A stretch of DNA of 64,000 nucleotides from Chryseobacterium mucoviscidosis (GTDB lineage: Bacteria; Bacteroidota; Bacteroidia; Flavobacteriales; Weeksellaceae), in the NCBI RefSeq assembly GCF_002177115.1, contig NZ_MVAG01000113.1, forward strand, positions 62,001 to 126,000, given 5' to 3'. This document shows, piece after piece, positions 46,598 to 53,495 of the stretch. The position numbers and the translations under genes were made by a program. Numbering within the stretch: position 1 is the first letter of the stretch; every line of letters starts with the position of its first letter. The notes under the pieces are model-generated. The model saw only the letters and a program-made list of their open reading frames with translations, did no database searches and was not told where the DNA came from.

Positions 46598-46670
46598 GGT
46601 TCCGTAATTCAACAGGATAGAATGTTGGTCTTCTAAACCAAATATAGAGGTTCGAATCCTCTCGGAATCA
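46598..46670 (+). tRNA. tRNA-Arg(UCU)
   Basis: Acceptor GGTTCCG/CGGAATC, D-stem ATTC/GAAT, anticodon stem TTGGT/ACCAA with loop CTTCTAA, T-stem AGAGG/CCTCT. Canonical fold. Confidence 0.88.
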
Positions 46671-46675
46671 CAAAA

Positions 46676-46747
46676 GGTCTATTGAGGTAATGGTTAACCT
46701 TCCCGACTGTCTCTCGGGCACTGCGAGTTCGATTCTCGCATAGACCG
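46676..46747 (+). tRNA. tRNA-Asp(GUC)
   Basis: Acceptor GGTCTAT/ATAGACC, D-stem AGGT/ACCT, anticodon stem CCCGA/TCGGG with loop CTGTCTC, T-stem GCGAG/CTCGC, discriminator G as in Asp. Confidence 0.92.
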
Positions 46748-46750
46748 CAA

Positions 46751-46811
46751 AGATTCACGGAAAACTTCTGCTTCGGCTGTCTCCCGGAAAAGAAAATGGA
46801 AGTGAATCTGC
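46751..46811 (+). ncRNA. Hairpin between tRNAs, possibly a truncated tRNA-like RNA
   Basis: AGATTCAC / GTGAATCT closes a ~43-nt interior without a T-arm; the interior repeats CTGTCTC of the preceding Asp anticodon loop. Cannot be folded as a tRNA. Confidence 0.3.
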
Positions 46812-46815
46812 AAAA

Positions 46816-46887
46816 CTGGAAAGATAACGGTGGTTGTTTACCCGCCTTGGACGCGGGAGGTCGCAGGTTCGAACCCTGCTTTCCAGA
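46816..46887 (+). tRNA. tRNA-Pro(UGG)
   Basis: Acceptor CTGGAAA/TTTCCAG, D-stem AAC/GTT, anticodon stem CCCGC/GCGGG with loop CTTGGAC, T-stem GCAGG/CCTGC, discriminator A. The acceptor is unlike the G/C-rich one usual for Pro. Confidence 0.85.
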
Positions 46888-46893
46888 CAGTTT

Positions 46894-46965
46894 GCTCCAT
46901 TAGCATAGAGGTTAGTGCATTCGGCTTTCTACCGAACGACAAGGGTTCGATTCCCTTATGGAGTG
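46894..46965 (+). tRNA. tRNA-Glu(UUC)
   Basis: Acceptor GCTCCAT/ATGGAGT, D-stem GCAT/GTGC, anticodon stem TTCGG/CCGAA with loop CTTTCTA, T-stem AAGGG/CCCTT, discriminator G. Confidence 0.88.
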
Positions 46966-47065
46966 CAAAAAAGTGAATAGTCAATGGTGAATTTTCCTTC
47001 GTAAGTGAATTTAAAAATTGACAAGCAAAGCAAATTGACAATTGATTATTCACCAAATTAAAAAC

Positions 47066-47139
47066 GATTTCGTAGCTCAATGGGTTAGAGTATCGGTTTC
47101 ATAAGCCGAAGATTGAAGGTTCGAGTCCTTCCGAAATTA
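47066..47139 (+). tRNA. tRNA with CAU anticodon (Met or Ile2)
   Basis: Acceptor GATTTCG/CGAAATT, D-stem GCTC/GAGT, anticodon stem TCGGT/GCCGA with loop TTCATAA, T-stem GAAGG/CCTTC, discriminator A. No initiator features (no GC-rich anticodon stem run). Confidence 0.85.
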
Positions 47140-47261
47140 CAGAAAAGTGAATGGTCAATGGTGAATTTTACTTCGTAAGTGAATTTAAAAATTGACAAGC
47201 AAAGCAAATTGATAATTGACTATTCACAATTCAAACTAAGTTAATTGTTTCAAAAAGAAAA

Positions 47262-47331
47262 AAGAAAAGGCTTGTCGAGAGCAGAAGATCTTTAGCCAAA
47301 AACACGATATAATATAGACAGGCTTTTTCTT
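47262..47331 (+). ncRNA. Island stem-loop RNA, copy A
   Basis: Arms AAGAAAAGGCTTGTC (47262-47276) and GACAGGCTTTTTCTT (47317-47331) pair over 15 bp with two G-U. The 5' side of the loop is GAGAGCAGAAGATCTTTA. First of four paralogues. Confidence 0.7.
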
Positions 47332-47384
47332 AACTCAACTGAAAATGGATGAAAAAAGTTGTGACATAATATAAATTTTTAGAG

Positions 47385-47450
47385 AAAATAAAGTTTGTCA
47401 AAGCGCAGAAGTTCTTATATCAAACAAAAAAATAAGACAGACTTTATTTT
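47385..47450 (+). ncRNA. Island stem-loop RNA, copy B
   Basis: Arms AAAATAAAGTTTGTC and GACAGACTTTATTTT pair over 15 bp. Loop starts AAAGCGCAGAAGTTCTTA. Compared with copy A, a C-G pair is T-A, and outer G-C and A-T pairs are A-T and T-A. Confidence 0.7.
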
Positions 47451-47532
47451 TTAATGAAAATTTAAACAAAAAAAATAATCAGAATATTGGGAAATTACTC
47501 ATTACCCATTACTGATTACTCATAAAAACGAT

Positions 47533-47618
47533 GGTTCGCCGAAGCGGAAGAGTCGGGGCGGTCTGCAAAACCGTTGCGTAAGCTGAGTGGGTTTGAAATG
47601 TGAAACATTCGTGAATTC
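47533..47618 (+). tRNA. Degenerate class II tRNA-like, anticodon GCA
   Basis: D-region (GCCGAAG...GGAGAGTCGGGG type) and long variable arm match the tRNA-Tyr at 47837. The anticodon loop is CTGCAAA (GCA) on stem GCGGT/ACCGT. The T-arm is scrambled (GTTTGAAATG, TGAAACATT) and the acceptor ends do not pair. Likely a decayed or non-decoding mimic. Confidence 0.55.
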
Positions 47619-47690
47619 AGATAAAAAAGAATAAAAAGGTTATGAACAATCCCATAGCCATCTCAAATAACTAAAATGAGATTAGTTCCG

Positions 47691-47763
47691 AAGAAAGAAA
47701 AAGTTTGTCGAGCGCAGAAGTTCTTACATCAAACTAAAAATTAAGACAGGCTTTGTTTTTCTT
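47691..47763 (+). ncRNA. Island stem-loop RNA, copy C
   Basis: Arms 47691-47709 and 47745-47763 pair at 18 of 19 positions; conserved inner part AAGTTTGTC / GACAGGCTT. Loop starts GAGCGCAGAAGTTCTTA. Confidence 0.72.
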
Positions 47764-47836
47764 CAAAAATTAAAGATTAAAAAAGTTAGTTGGAAAATAT
47801 TACTCATTACCAATTACTTATTACTCATGAAAAAAG

Positions 47837-47923
47837 GGAAGTACGCCGAAGTTGGAGAGTCGGGGCAGACTGTAAATCTGTTGCTTCATTGCTGAGTAGG
47901 TTCGAATCCTGCTACTTCCACCA
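47837..47923 (+). tRNA. tRNA-Tyr(GUA), CCA encoded
   Basis: Acceptor GGAAGTA/TACTTCC, anticodon loop CTGTAAA, long variable arm, T-stem GTAGG/CCTGC region with TTCGAAT, discriminator A and encoded CCA (47921-47923). The only array member with a clear encoded CCA. Confidence 0.9.
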
Positions 47924-47925
47924 CA

Positions 47926-47997
47926 CCGCTGATAATGTAATGGCAGCATGCAGGAAATGTACTCTTGTTGTTCAGGTTCGACTCCTGGTCAGATGGT
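47926..47997 (+). tRNA. tRNA-like, UGU-like anticodon without U33
   Basis: Anticodon stem CAGGA/TCTTG with loop AATGTAC (A33). The acceptor CCGCTGA/TCAG-TGG needs a bulge. T-half resembles the tRNA-Gln at 48802, D-half the tRNA-Trp at 48883, as if recombined. Confidence 0.5.
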
Positions 47998-48084
47998 CAA
48001 AGAAAAGTGAATGGTAAATAGTCAATTGTCAATTTAAAAAAATGACTGCAAAGAAATTGGCTATTAACAATTCACAACAAAAAC

Positions 48085-48157
48085 GCTCTATTCGTCTAAC
48101 GGTTCAGGACGCCTGCCTTTCGAGCAGAAAACAAGGGTTCGATTCCCTTATAGAGTA
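48085..48157 (+). tRNA. tRNA-Glu(UUC), second copy
   Basis: Acceptor GCTCTAT/ATAGAGT, D-stem GTCT/GGAC, anticodon loop CTTTCGA, T-stem AAGGG/CCCTT. The 27-43 pair is a C-A mismatch and the discriminator is A instead of G. Confidence 0.8.
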
Positions 48158-48267
48158 CAGGAAAGTGAAAAGGTGAATGGTGAATTTTGCTCCGCAAGTG
48201 AATTTAATAATTGACTACGAAGTAAATTGACGATTGACAATTCACAAAGAAATAGGTTAAATGGAAA

Positions 48268-48345
48268 GAGAAAGGTCTGTCGAGCGCAGAAGATCTTTAA
48301 AAAAACATTACAGGCATAGTTTATAAATATAGACAGGCTTTTCTC
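48268..48345 (+). ncRNA. Island stem-loop RNA, copy D
   Basis: Arms GAGAAAGGTCTGTC and GACAGGCTTTTCTC pair over 14 bp. Loop starts GAGCGCAGAAGATCTTTA. An outer AGGTT/AACCT helix adds stability. Confidence 0.72.
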
Positions 48346-48469
48346 GAACCTAAAAATATAAGTAATAAGTAATGAGCAATGAATAATTATTGAAGGTTAA
48401 TACGAATTATAAATTTATAGAAGATAATTTTTATTACTGATTATCAATTACTCATTACTAATGAAATCC

Positions 48470-48543
48470 GCGGGAATGGTGGAAATGGTAGACACACTTG
48501 ATTTAGGCTCAAGGTTTTGGGGGTTCGAATCCCTCTTCCCGTA
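48470..48543 (+). tRNA. tRNA-Leu(UAG) without a variable arm
   Basis: Acceptor GCGGGAA/TTCCCGT, D-arm GTGG...GTAGACAC, anticodon stem CTTGA/TCAAG with loop TTTAGGC, T-arm GGGGG/CCCTC. Only GTTTT separates anticodon and T stems; bacterial tRNA-Leu should have a long class II arm. Confidence 0.8.
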
Positions 48544-48546
48544 CAA

Positions 48547-48633
48547 AATATGAGTAATCGGTAATAAGCAATGGGTAATAAATTGCAGGCAAAAAATATT
48601 ACTGATTACCAATTACTCATTACCTATAAAATT
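48547..48633. repeat. Hairpin spacer, GAGTAATCGGTAAT type
   Basis: GAGTAATCGGTAATAAGCAAT... and ...ATTACTGATTACCAATTACTC are inverted copies. Related spacers lie at about 47489-47530, 47797-47828, 48360-48468 and 48713-48800. Confidence 0.8.
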
Positions 48634-48706
48634 GGAAGAGTGGTGTAGCAGGTCTGCACGTTAGTCTGAAAAACTAAAGGTACAGGTTCGATTCCTGTCT
48701 GTTCCA
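48634..48706 (+). tRNA. tRNA-Phe(GAA)
   Basis: D-stem GTGT/GCAC, anticodon stem TTAGT/ACTAA with loop CTGAAAA, T-stem ACAGG/CCTGT, discriminator A. Acceptor GGAAGAG/CTGTTCC has one G-G mismatch; four-base variable loop. Confidence 0.82.
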
Positions 48707-48801
48707 CGAGATATAAGTAATAAGTAGTGTGCAATAAGTAATGAATTATGCGCAAAAAAATTACTAATTACCTATTACTCATTACTCATTACTTATAAAA
48801 C

Positions 48802-48874
48802 TGATTCATAGTGTAATTGGTCAGCACACAAGACTTTGACTCTTGTTGTTCAGGTTCGAGTCCTGATGAATCAA
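48802..48874 (+). tRNA. tRNA-Gln(UUG)
   Basis: Acceptor TGATTCA/TGAATCA, D-stem GTGT/GCAC, anticodon stem CAAGA/TCTTG with loop CTTTGAC, T-stem TCAGG/CCTGA. Confidence 0.88.
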
Positions 48875-48882
48875 CAAAAACT

Positions 48883-48953
48883 ACTCCGATAGTGTAATGG
48901 CAGCATCTCAGTCTCCAAAACTGATGGTATTGGTTCGAATCCGGTTCGGAGTG
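48883..48953 (+). tRNA. tRNA-Trp(CCA)
   Basis: Acceptor ACTCCGA/TCGGAGT, D-stem GTGT/GCAT, anticodon stem TCAGT/ACTGA with loop CTCCAAA, T-stem ATTGG/CCGGT (two G-U), discriminator G as in Trp. Confidence 0.88.
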
Positions 48954-49149
48954 CAGGAATGTTAATGTTCAATGATGAATTTACTTCACAAGTGAATTTA
49001 AAACAGACTTTGTGTTCTTAGCTGAGTGAAATCGAAGATTCGACGTAGTCAAACGCCTTTGCGAACTTAAAAACAAATAGTAGGTAAAAAAACTTAGCGC
49101 ACTTTGCGTTAAAATAAATATTTAAACAAATACAAAACATGTAGAAAAA
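48954..49149. repeat. R1 element upstream of the YkuK-like gene
   Basis: One R1 copy (about 49012-49110; CGCCTTTGCGAAC ... GCACTTTGCGTTAAAA), the same family as before the uronate and MoxR genes. Confidence 0.6.
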
Positions 49150-49635
49150 ATGGAAACGCAACAACAAGTATGGCAGAACATGACAGGAAAAATTTTCCAA
49201 AACTCTATCACCCAATTGGTAGAAGAAGCCATCATCCGCGAACAGGCAAATGGACACCGACTGAAGGTTTGTGTAGGTTCAGATTCCCATGTATATGGGG
49301 AAGCCATTAATTATGCTACGGCAGTAGTATTTATTCGTGAGGGAAAAGGAGCGTTTACCTTTATCAGAAAAGAAAGAGAAATACAGACTATCAGTATCAA
49401 AGAACGTATGCTGAACGAGGTGAACAAATCCGTAGAAATTGCTTACGCTATTTGCGCTGTTCTGGATGCTTATGGAGTGGAAATGGAGGTACACGCAGAC
49501 ATTAACACCGATCCGGATTTCAAATCCAATGTTGCCTTAAGAGACGCAATGGGATATATTCTGGGAATGGGATATGTGTTTAAAGCAAAACCTTACGCCT
49601 TCGCAAGTTCCAATTGTGCTGATATGATGGTGTGA
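49150..49635 (+). CDS. YkuK/DUF458 RNase H-like protein
   Basis: 161 aa, full family length. KVCVGSDSHVYGEAINYATAVVFI carries the first acidic residue of the RNase H fold, the middle strand has EMEVHADINTDPDFKSN (Asp ligands), and the end YAFASSNCADMMV is typical of the family. Biochemical activity is not established, but the fold suggests a nuclease on RNA. First gene after the tRNA array and head of a same-strand run that includes the ligases. Confidence 0.85.
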   Translation: METQQQVWQNMTGKIFQNSITQLVEEAIIREQANGHRLKVCVGSDSHVYGEAINYATAVVFIREGKGAFTFIRKEREIQTISIKERMLNEVNKSVEIAYAICAVLDAYGVEMEVHADINTDPDFKSNVALRDAMGYILGMGYVFKAKPYAFASSNCADMMV

Positions 49636-49639
49636 TAAA

Positions 49640-49722
49640 ATAGCGGGAAGTGGGATGATGGGAGACGGAAGTTTAAAACGCTTCGATTACCTTCCTCATC
49701 CAGCTTCTAGCCGCCATCCAAA
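49640..49722. repeat. Purine/pyrimidine-rich inverted repeat
   Basis: GGAAGTGGGATGATGGGAG ... CATCCAGCTTC pattern, the same family as 57329-57412 and 57967-58058. Confidence 0.55.
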
Positions 49723-49735
49723 AAAAAATAAAACA

Positions 49736-50548
49736 ATGAAAACAATTTTAATCATCAACGGAGAAAAATACTGGCAGGATTACTTTGCAGGATTTGATGT
49801 GGTTCAGAAGAAAGTTCAGACCTCAGAATTTATTGTAAAAAATGCTGAACTGTATGCCATTGATGAGAATGGAGTCTGCAAACCGGATGTTATTTTTTGG
49901 AGATTGGGAGCGATCAATCCTGAAGCAAAATACAGAAACATTTTGGAATTGATTGAATATTCAGGAATTCCCTGTGTGAATTCAGCTTTAACATTATTAA
50001 TAGGTTACGAAAGATTATCCATGTTAAACAGATTGAAAAAGCTTGGATTACCTGTGATTGATTTTAATGTCGCAACTAATACAGCCCAATTGAAAAATCT
50101 GGCAATGCAGTTTCCTTTCGTGGTTAAAGTTGGAAATCATCATGGTGGATATGGAAAAAGTCTGGTTTCAACCGAAGAACAATGGGAAGAACTGAAAGAT
50201 TTACTCTTTATTCATCAGGATTATGTGACGACAGAGAAATTTATTGATTATCAATATGACATCCGTTATCTGGCTATCAATGATAAAGTCTGGGCAATGA
50301 AAAGAAAAGGGAAATATTGGAAAGCCAATTCTTTAACTCAGCAATATCAACTCATCGAGCCCGAAAAAGAATGGATAGAAAAAGTAAAACTGTTACAGGA
50401 AAACATCAAAGCAGATATTGTGGCGATTGATGTTCTGGAAACAGAAAACGGAGGAAAAATAATTGTAGAATACAACGATATTCCCGGACTTTCAGGATTT
50501 CCTGAAGATGCAAAACTGGAATTGGCGGGTATTGTAAAAAGCAAATAA
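49736..50548 (+). CDS. ATP-grasp ligase, RimK-like
   Basis: Start set at 49736 (MKTILIINGEKYWQDYFAGFDV); an upstream in-frame ATG lies in repeat sequence. 270 aa. ATP-grasp elements: FPFVVKVGNHHGGYGKSLV (ATP-binding Lys and Gly-rich loop), YDIRYLAI, ADIVAIDVLETENGGKIIVEYNDIPGLSGF (metal-binding Glu and Asn). Such enzymes ligate an amine to an activated carboxylate, often modifying proteins or tRNA-linked peptides. A second ATP-grasp gene follows 23 bp later. Confidence 0.88.
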   Translation: MKTILIINGEKYWQDYFAGFDVVQKKVQTSEFIVKNAELYAIDENGVCKPDVIFWRLGAINPEAKYRNILELIEYSGIPCVNSALTLLIGYERLSMLNRLKKLGLPVIDFNVATNTAQLKNLAMQFPFVVKVGNHHGGYGKSLVSTEEQWEELKDLLFIHQDYVTTEKFIDYQYDIRYLAINDKVWAMKRKGKYWKANSLTQQYQLIEPEKEWIEKVKLLQENIKADIVAIDVLETENGGKIIVEYNDIPGLSGFPEDAKLELAGIVKSK

Positions 50549-50571
50549 AAGAACCCTAAAAACAAATAACC

Positions 50572-51348
50572 ATGTATTTTTTAGTTCAGGCTAATGTATA
50601 TTTAGATCCCGATCATTACAGAATTTTTGATGCTTTGGAAGAATTAAATATTGATTACAGCGTAATTAATATTCCTCCAACCGCACAAAAAATTGACTTC
50701 GAAACAGACAGAAAAGATGTTTTCGTATACGGTTCGGTGACGATTGCAAGATTGGCAAAGCAAAATACAGATTGGTTTCCCGGTTCTTTTTACGGAGGAA
50801 ATCACCTGTATGAAGTGTATTCTAAATATTATGGTGAAAACCTTTTGAATCACAAAGTTTCCGTTCACAAAATTTCGGAAGAATTGATTTGGAAAAAAGA
50901 TGAACTCAAATTCATCAAACCTTACAATGAAGCGAAAATTTTTACAGGAAAAGTCTTCAACGAAACGGAATGGAAAGATTTTGCTTTTGAAGCATTGCAA
51001 AATCAAACCAACAGAATTACAGAAGATTCTTTGGTTCAGATTTCTGAAGCAAAACGAACGATCAAAGAAGCAAGACTTTGGATTGTTGGCGGACAGATTA
51101 TTGATGCCGGATATTATAAATTCAATGATAATGCTCCTTTTGAAGAAAAAGTTTCTGAAGACGGACTGAGTTTCGCCAATGAAATGATTCAGCTTTTCAA
51201 TCTGGAAGAAGCTTTTGTAATGGATATTTGTTTAACCAATGAAAGCTGGAAAATTGTTGAAATCAACTGCATCAACAGTTCCGGATTTTATCCGAATACA
51301 AATGTGAAAAGTATTATCAAAGCTTTGAACATTTACTTTTCAAATTAA
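50572..51348 (+). CDS. R2K-clade ATP-grasp protein (DUF4343-like)
   Basis: 258 aa. The diverged ATP-grasp pattern is visible: KFIKPYNEAKIFTGKVF (Lys of the first half), EARLWIVGGQIIDAGYYKF, FVMDICLTNESWKIVEINCINSSGFYP (Glu-Ile-Asn metal site, preceded by MDI). R2K-type ATP-grasps, related to CDC123, have been predicted to modify proteins in conflict and RNA-related contexts. Paired with the RimK-like gene; the two may act in sequence or on different residues of one substrate. Confidence 0.8.
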   Translation: MYFLVQANVYLDPDHYRIFDALEELNIDYSVINIPPTAQKIDFETDRKDVFVYGSVTIARLAKQNTDWFPGSFYGGNHLYEVYSKYYGENLLNHKVSVHKISEELIWKKDELKFIKPYNEAKIFTGKVFNETEWKDFAFEALQNQTNRITEDSLVQISEAKRTIKEARLWIVGGQIIDAGYYKFNDNAPFEEKVSEDGLSFANEMIQLFNLEEAFVMDICLTNESWKIVEINCINSSGFYPNTNVKSIIKALNIYFSN

Positions 51349-51360
51349 AAAAAATAAGCA

Positions 51361-51732
51361 ATGGAACTAACAAAAAGATTACTGTTTCTGGATGATATAC
51401 GATATCCTGTTGAAGCGTATCACTATACAAAACAGGATATTTTCCTCAGAAAAGACTGGCATATCGTTCGGAATTACGAACAGTTTGTCAACAGGATTTT
51501 GGAAAAAGGACTTCCGGAAATGATCTCTTTTGACCACGATCTTGCCGATGAACATTATTTGAAACCCGATTCTCAGGAATTTGTGGAAAAAACAGGCTAC
51601 GATTGTGCAAAATGGCTGGTAGAATATTGTATGGATAACTATTTGGATTTGCCAAAATTCTATTGCCACTCCATGAATCCTGTAGGAAAAGAAAATATTG
51701 AAAGCCTTTTAAAAAACTTTAAAAAATGGTAA
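51361..51732 (+). CDS. Cyclic-phosphate-processing receiver-like (cREC) protein
   Basis: 123 aa. It looks like a minimal receiver fold: FLDDIRYP with an acidic pair at the first strand, MISFDHDLADEHY with the phospho-acceptor-like Asp and His, and FYCHSMNPVGKENI at the Ser/His position. This His-rich version matches the receiver-like domain predicted to process 2',3'-cyclic phosphate ends in RNA repair loci. It is followed at one base overlap by a DinB gene and, 700 bp on, by an Rnl2-like ligase, which supports end-healing before sealing. Confidence 0.8.
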   Translation: MELTKRLLFLDDIRYPVEAYHYTKQDIFLRKDWHIVRNYEQFVNRILEKGLPEMISFDHDLADEHYLKPDSQEFVEKTGYDCAKWLVEYCMDNYLDLPKFYCHSMNPVGKENIESLLKNFKKW

Positions 51733-52289
51733 TGGATATTTTTAGATTGATAGAAGACATAAAAAGGCATTTGAAATTCAGTTTTGATGAGGTTGACAAA
51801 TGGTTTGATAAAGACAATGAAACGTTGAATTTTCAGCCATCAAATGGAGGTTGGACAGTTCAGCAGATTTTGGAACACATTTATCTCACGAACTTTTATC
51901 TGTTGATACTCATTGAAAAAGGCTCAAAAAAAGCAATGCGGAATTATCTGCATCCTGACTTGAATCTTGAAATAAAAAATTACAGTTTCAATCAGGAAAA
52001 GTTTGAAGAAGTAGGCAAGTATGGAGCTTTTGAATGGATAAGACCAGAGCATATGGAGCCGAAAGGAGAATTAAATTTAACTGAAATAAGAAATTTAATT
52101 GCTCAGCAATATCATCAATGTTCAAGTTATTTAAACTTGATGAAAAATGGCGAAGGTCTCCTCTGCAAAACAACAATGACGGTGAACGAACTCGGGAAAA
52201 TCAATGTGTATGAATACATTTATTTCCTGTCGCTTCACGCCCAAAGACACGTTATCCAGATGAGGAATAACGAATTAGAAATAAGTTAA
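51732..52289 (+). CDS. DinB-superfamily protein
   Basis: 185 aa from ATG 51732 (overlapping the preceding stop as TAATG; a start at 51726 is also open). The four-helix DinB pattern is seen: NGGWTVQQILEHIYLTNFYLLILI (first metal His), then LHAQRHVIQMRN near the C-terminus (His pair). DinB-like proteins are metal-dependent hydrolases or transferases of thiols. The role in this locus is unknown. Confidence 0.8.
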   Translation: MDIFRLIEDIKRHLKFSFDEVDKWFDKDNETLNFQPSNGGWTVQQILEHIYLTNFYLLILIEKGSKKAMRNYLHPDLNLEIKNYSFNQEKFEEVGKYGAFEWIRPEHMEPKGELNLTEIRNLIAQQYHQCSSYLNLMKNGEGLLCKTTMTVNELGKINVYEYIYFLSLHAQRHVIQMRNNELEIS

Positions 52290-52426
52290 ACTACAAATGA
52301 AAATCTATGATTTTCTCTTATGTGTACTTAATATTTTCAAAGTGTTAAGCTTTAAAAACTTAAGTGTCCTAAAGTGTTAAATCTTTTGTCTCTTTTGTGG
52401 TTAAAATAAATTAAAAACTTAAAAAA
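52290..52426. repeat. Intergenic dispersed repeat before the RNA ligase
   Basis: 137 bp with AAGTGTTAA phrases and TTTTGTGGTT, similar to 35008-35090. Confidence 0.4.
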
Positions 52427-53443
52427 ATGATTTTCAAAACATATAACTCTATAGAAAATGCTTACCAAAACCGTGTGATCGATCAGATCAGGATTCAGGG
52501 TTTTTGGGATGAGATTTTCATCGTGCAGGAGAAGGTTCACGGAGCTAATTTCTCTTTCTTTACCGACGGAAAGGAAATTAAAATCGGCAAAAGAACTGCT
52601 TTCATCGAAAAGGATGAAAAATTCTTCAACGCAGATCAGATTTTAGAACGCTACAGAAAAAACGTCATCGAAGTATTCGAAAAAGTGAAAAATATTCATC
52701 CCGATGTTGAAACGGTTGTGATCTACGGTGAATTGTTCGGCGGAGGTTACAAACACAAAGAAGTGGAGCCTGTAAAAGATGCGGTAAAAGTGCAGAAAGG
52801 TATTGAATATGCTCCGCACAACGAATTTTACGCATTCGACATTAAGCTGAACGGAACTACTTATCTGGATACTGATGTGGTGAATGAAATTTTCGAAGAA
52901 ACCGGATTTTTCTATGCAAAAATTCTTTTTCAGGGAACTTTGGAAGATGCTTTGAAGTTTCCGAATGTTTTCGATTCTAAAATTCCGGGCTGGCTTGGAC
53001 TTCCTGAAATTGAGAACAATAGGTGTGAAGGAACCATTGTGAAAACTTTAAAAACCAGATATTTTGGAAACGGCTCAAGAGTCATTTTGAAAAATAAAAA
53101 TGAAAAATGGATTGAAAAATCTAAAGTGATAAGAAAACAGGAAAAAACCGCTCAAAAGCAAATCAGCTTTAGCGAAAAAGCTCAGAATATCTGGGAAGAA
53201 ATCCAAAAATATGCAACTGCAAACAGGCTAAACAACGTGGTCAGCAAAATTGGTGAATTCGAACCCAAAATGGTTGGTAAAGTCATTGGTCTTTTTGCGC
53301 AGGATATTTTAGAAGATTTTGAAAAAGATTTCCCGAAAGTTTTCGAAACCATTGAGAAAGAAGAACAGAAAAGAATCAATAAAAAACTGAATTCTTTAGT
53401 AATTGACATCGTAAAAGAAGAATTAATTTCCGCAAAAGTATAG
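52427..53443 (+). CDS. RNA ligase, T4 Rnl2-like
   Basis: 338 aa. Nucleotidyltransferase motif I is EKVHGANF with adenylated Lys36 (T4 Rnl2 uses Lys35 in KIHGTNF). Motif Ia KIGKRTAFI, motif III FYAFDIK, motif IV CEGTIVK and motif V VILKNKNEKW follow in order. A helical C-terminal domain of about 100 residues is present, as in Rnl2. These ligases seal 3'-OH/5'-PO4 nicks in duplex-like RNA, for example cleaved tRNA anticodon loops. The next gene is also a ligase. Confidence 0.93.
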   Translation: MIFKTYNSIENAYQNRVIDQIRIQGFWDEIFIVQEKVHGANFSFFTDGKEIKIGKRTAFIEKDEKFFNADQILERYRKNVIEVFEKVKNIHPDVETVVIYGELFGGGYKHKEVEPVKDAVKVQKGIEYAPHNEFYAFDIKLNGTTYLDTDVVNEIFEETGFFYAKILFQGTLEDALKFPNVFDSKIPGWLGLPEIENNRCEGTIVKTLKTRYFGNGSRVILKNKNEKWIEKSKVIRKQEKTAQKQISFSEKAQNIWEEIQKYATANRLNNVVSKIGEFEPKMVGKVIGLFAQDILEDFEKDFPKVFETIEKEEQKRINKKLNSLVIDIVKEELISAKV

Positions 53444-53495
53444 TTTTGAGAGTTATGCCGATGAATAAAAACTTTTGTGATTAAAACTATTAAAA

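Noticed and set aside
46751..46811. Additional tRNA between Asp and Pro
   Set aside because: Only an acceptor-like stem is present; no T-arm or anticodon arm, so it is listed as a hairpin.
46346..48953. Regularly spaced repeats suggesting a CRISPR array
   Set aside because: The repeated units are tRNA genes and foldback spacers of uneven length; no constant direct repeat of 25-40 bp and no cas gene.
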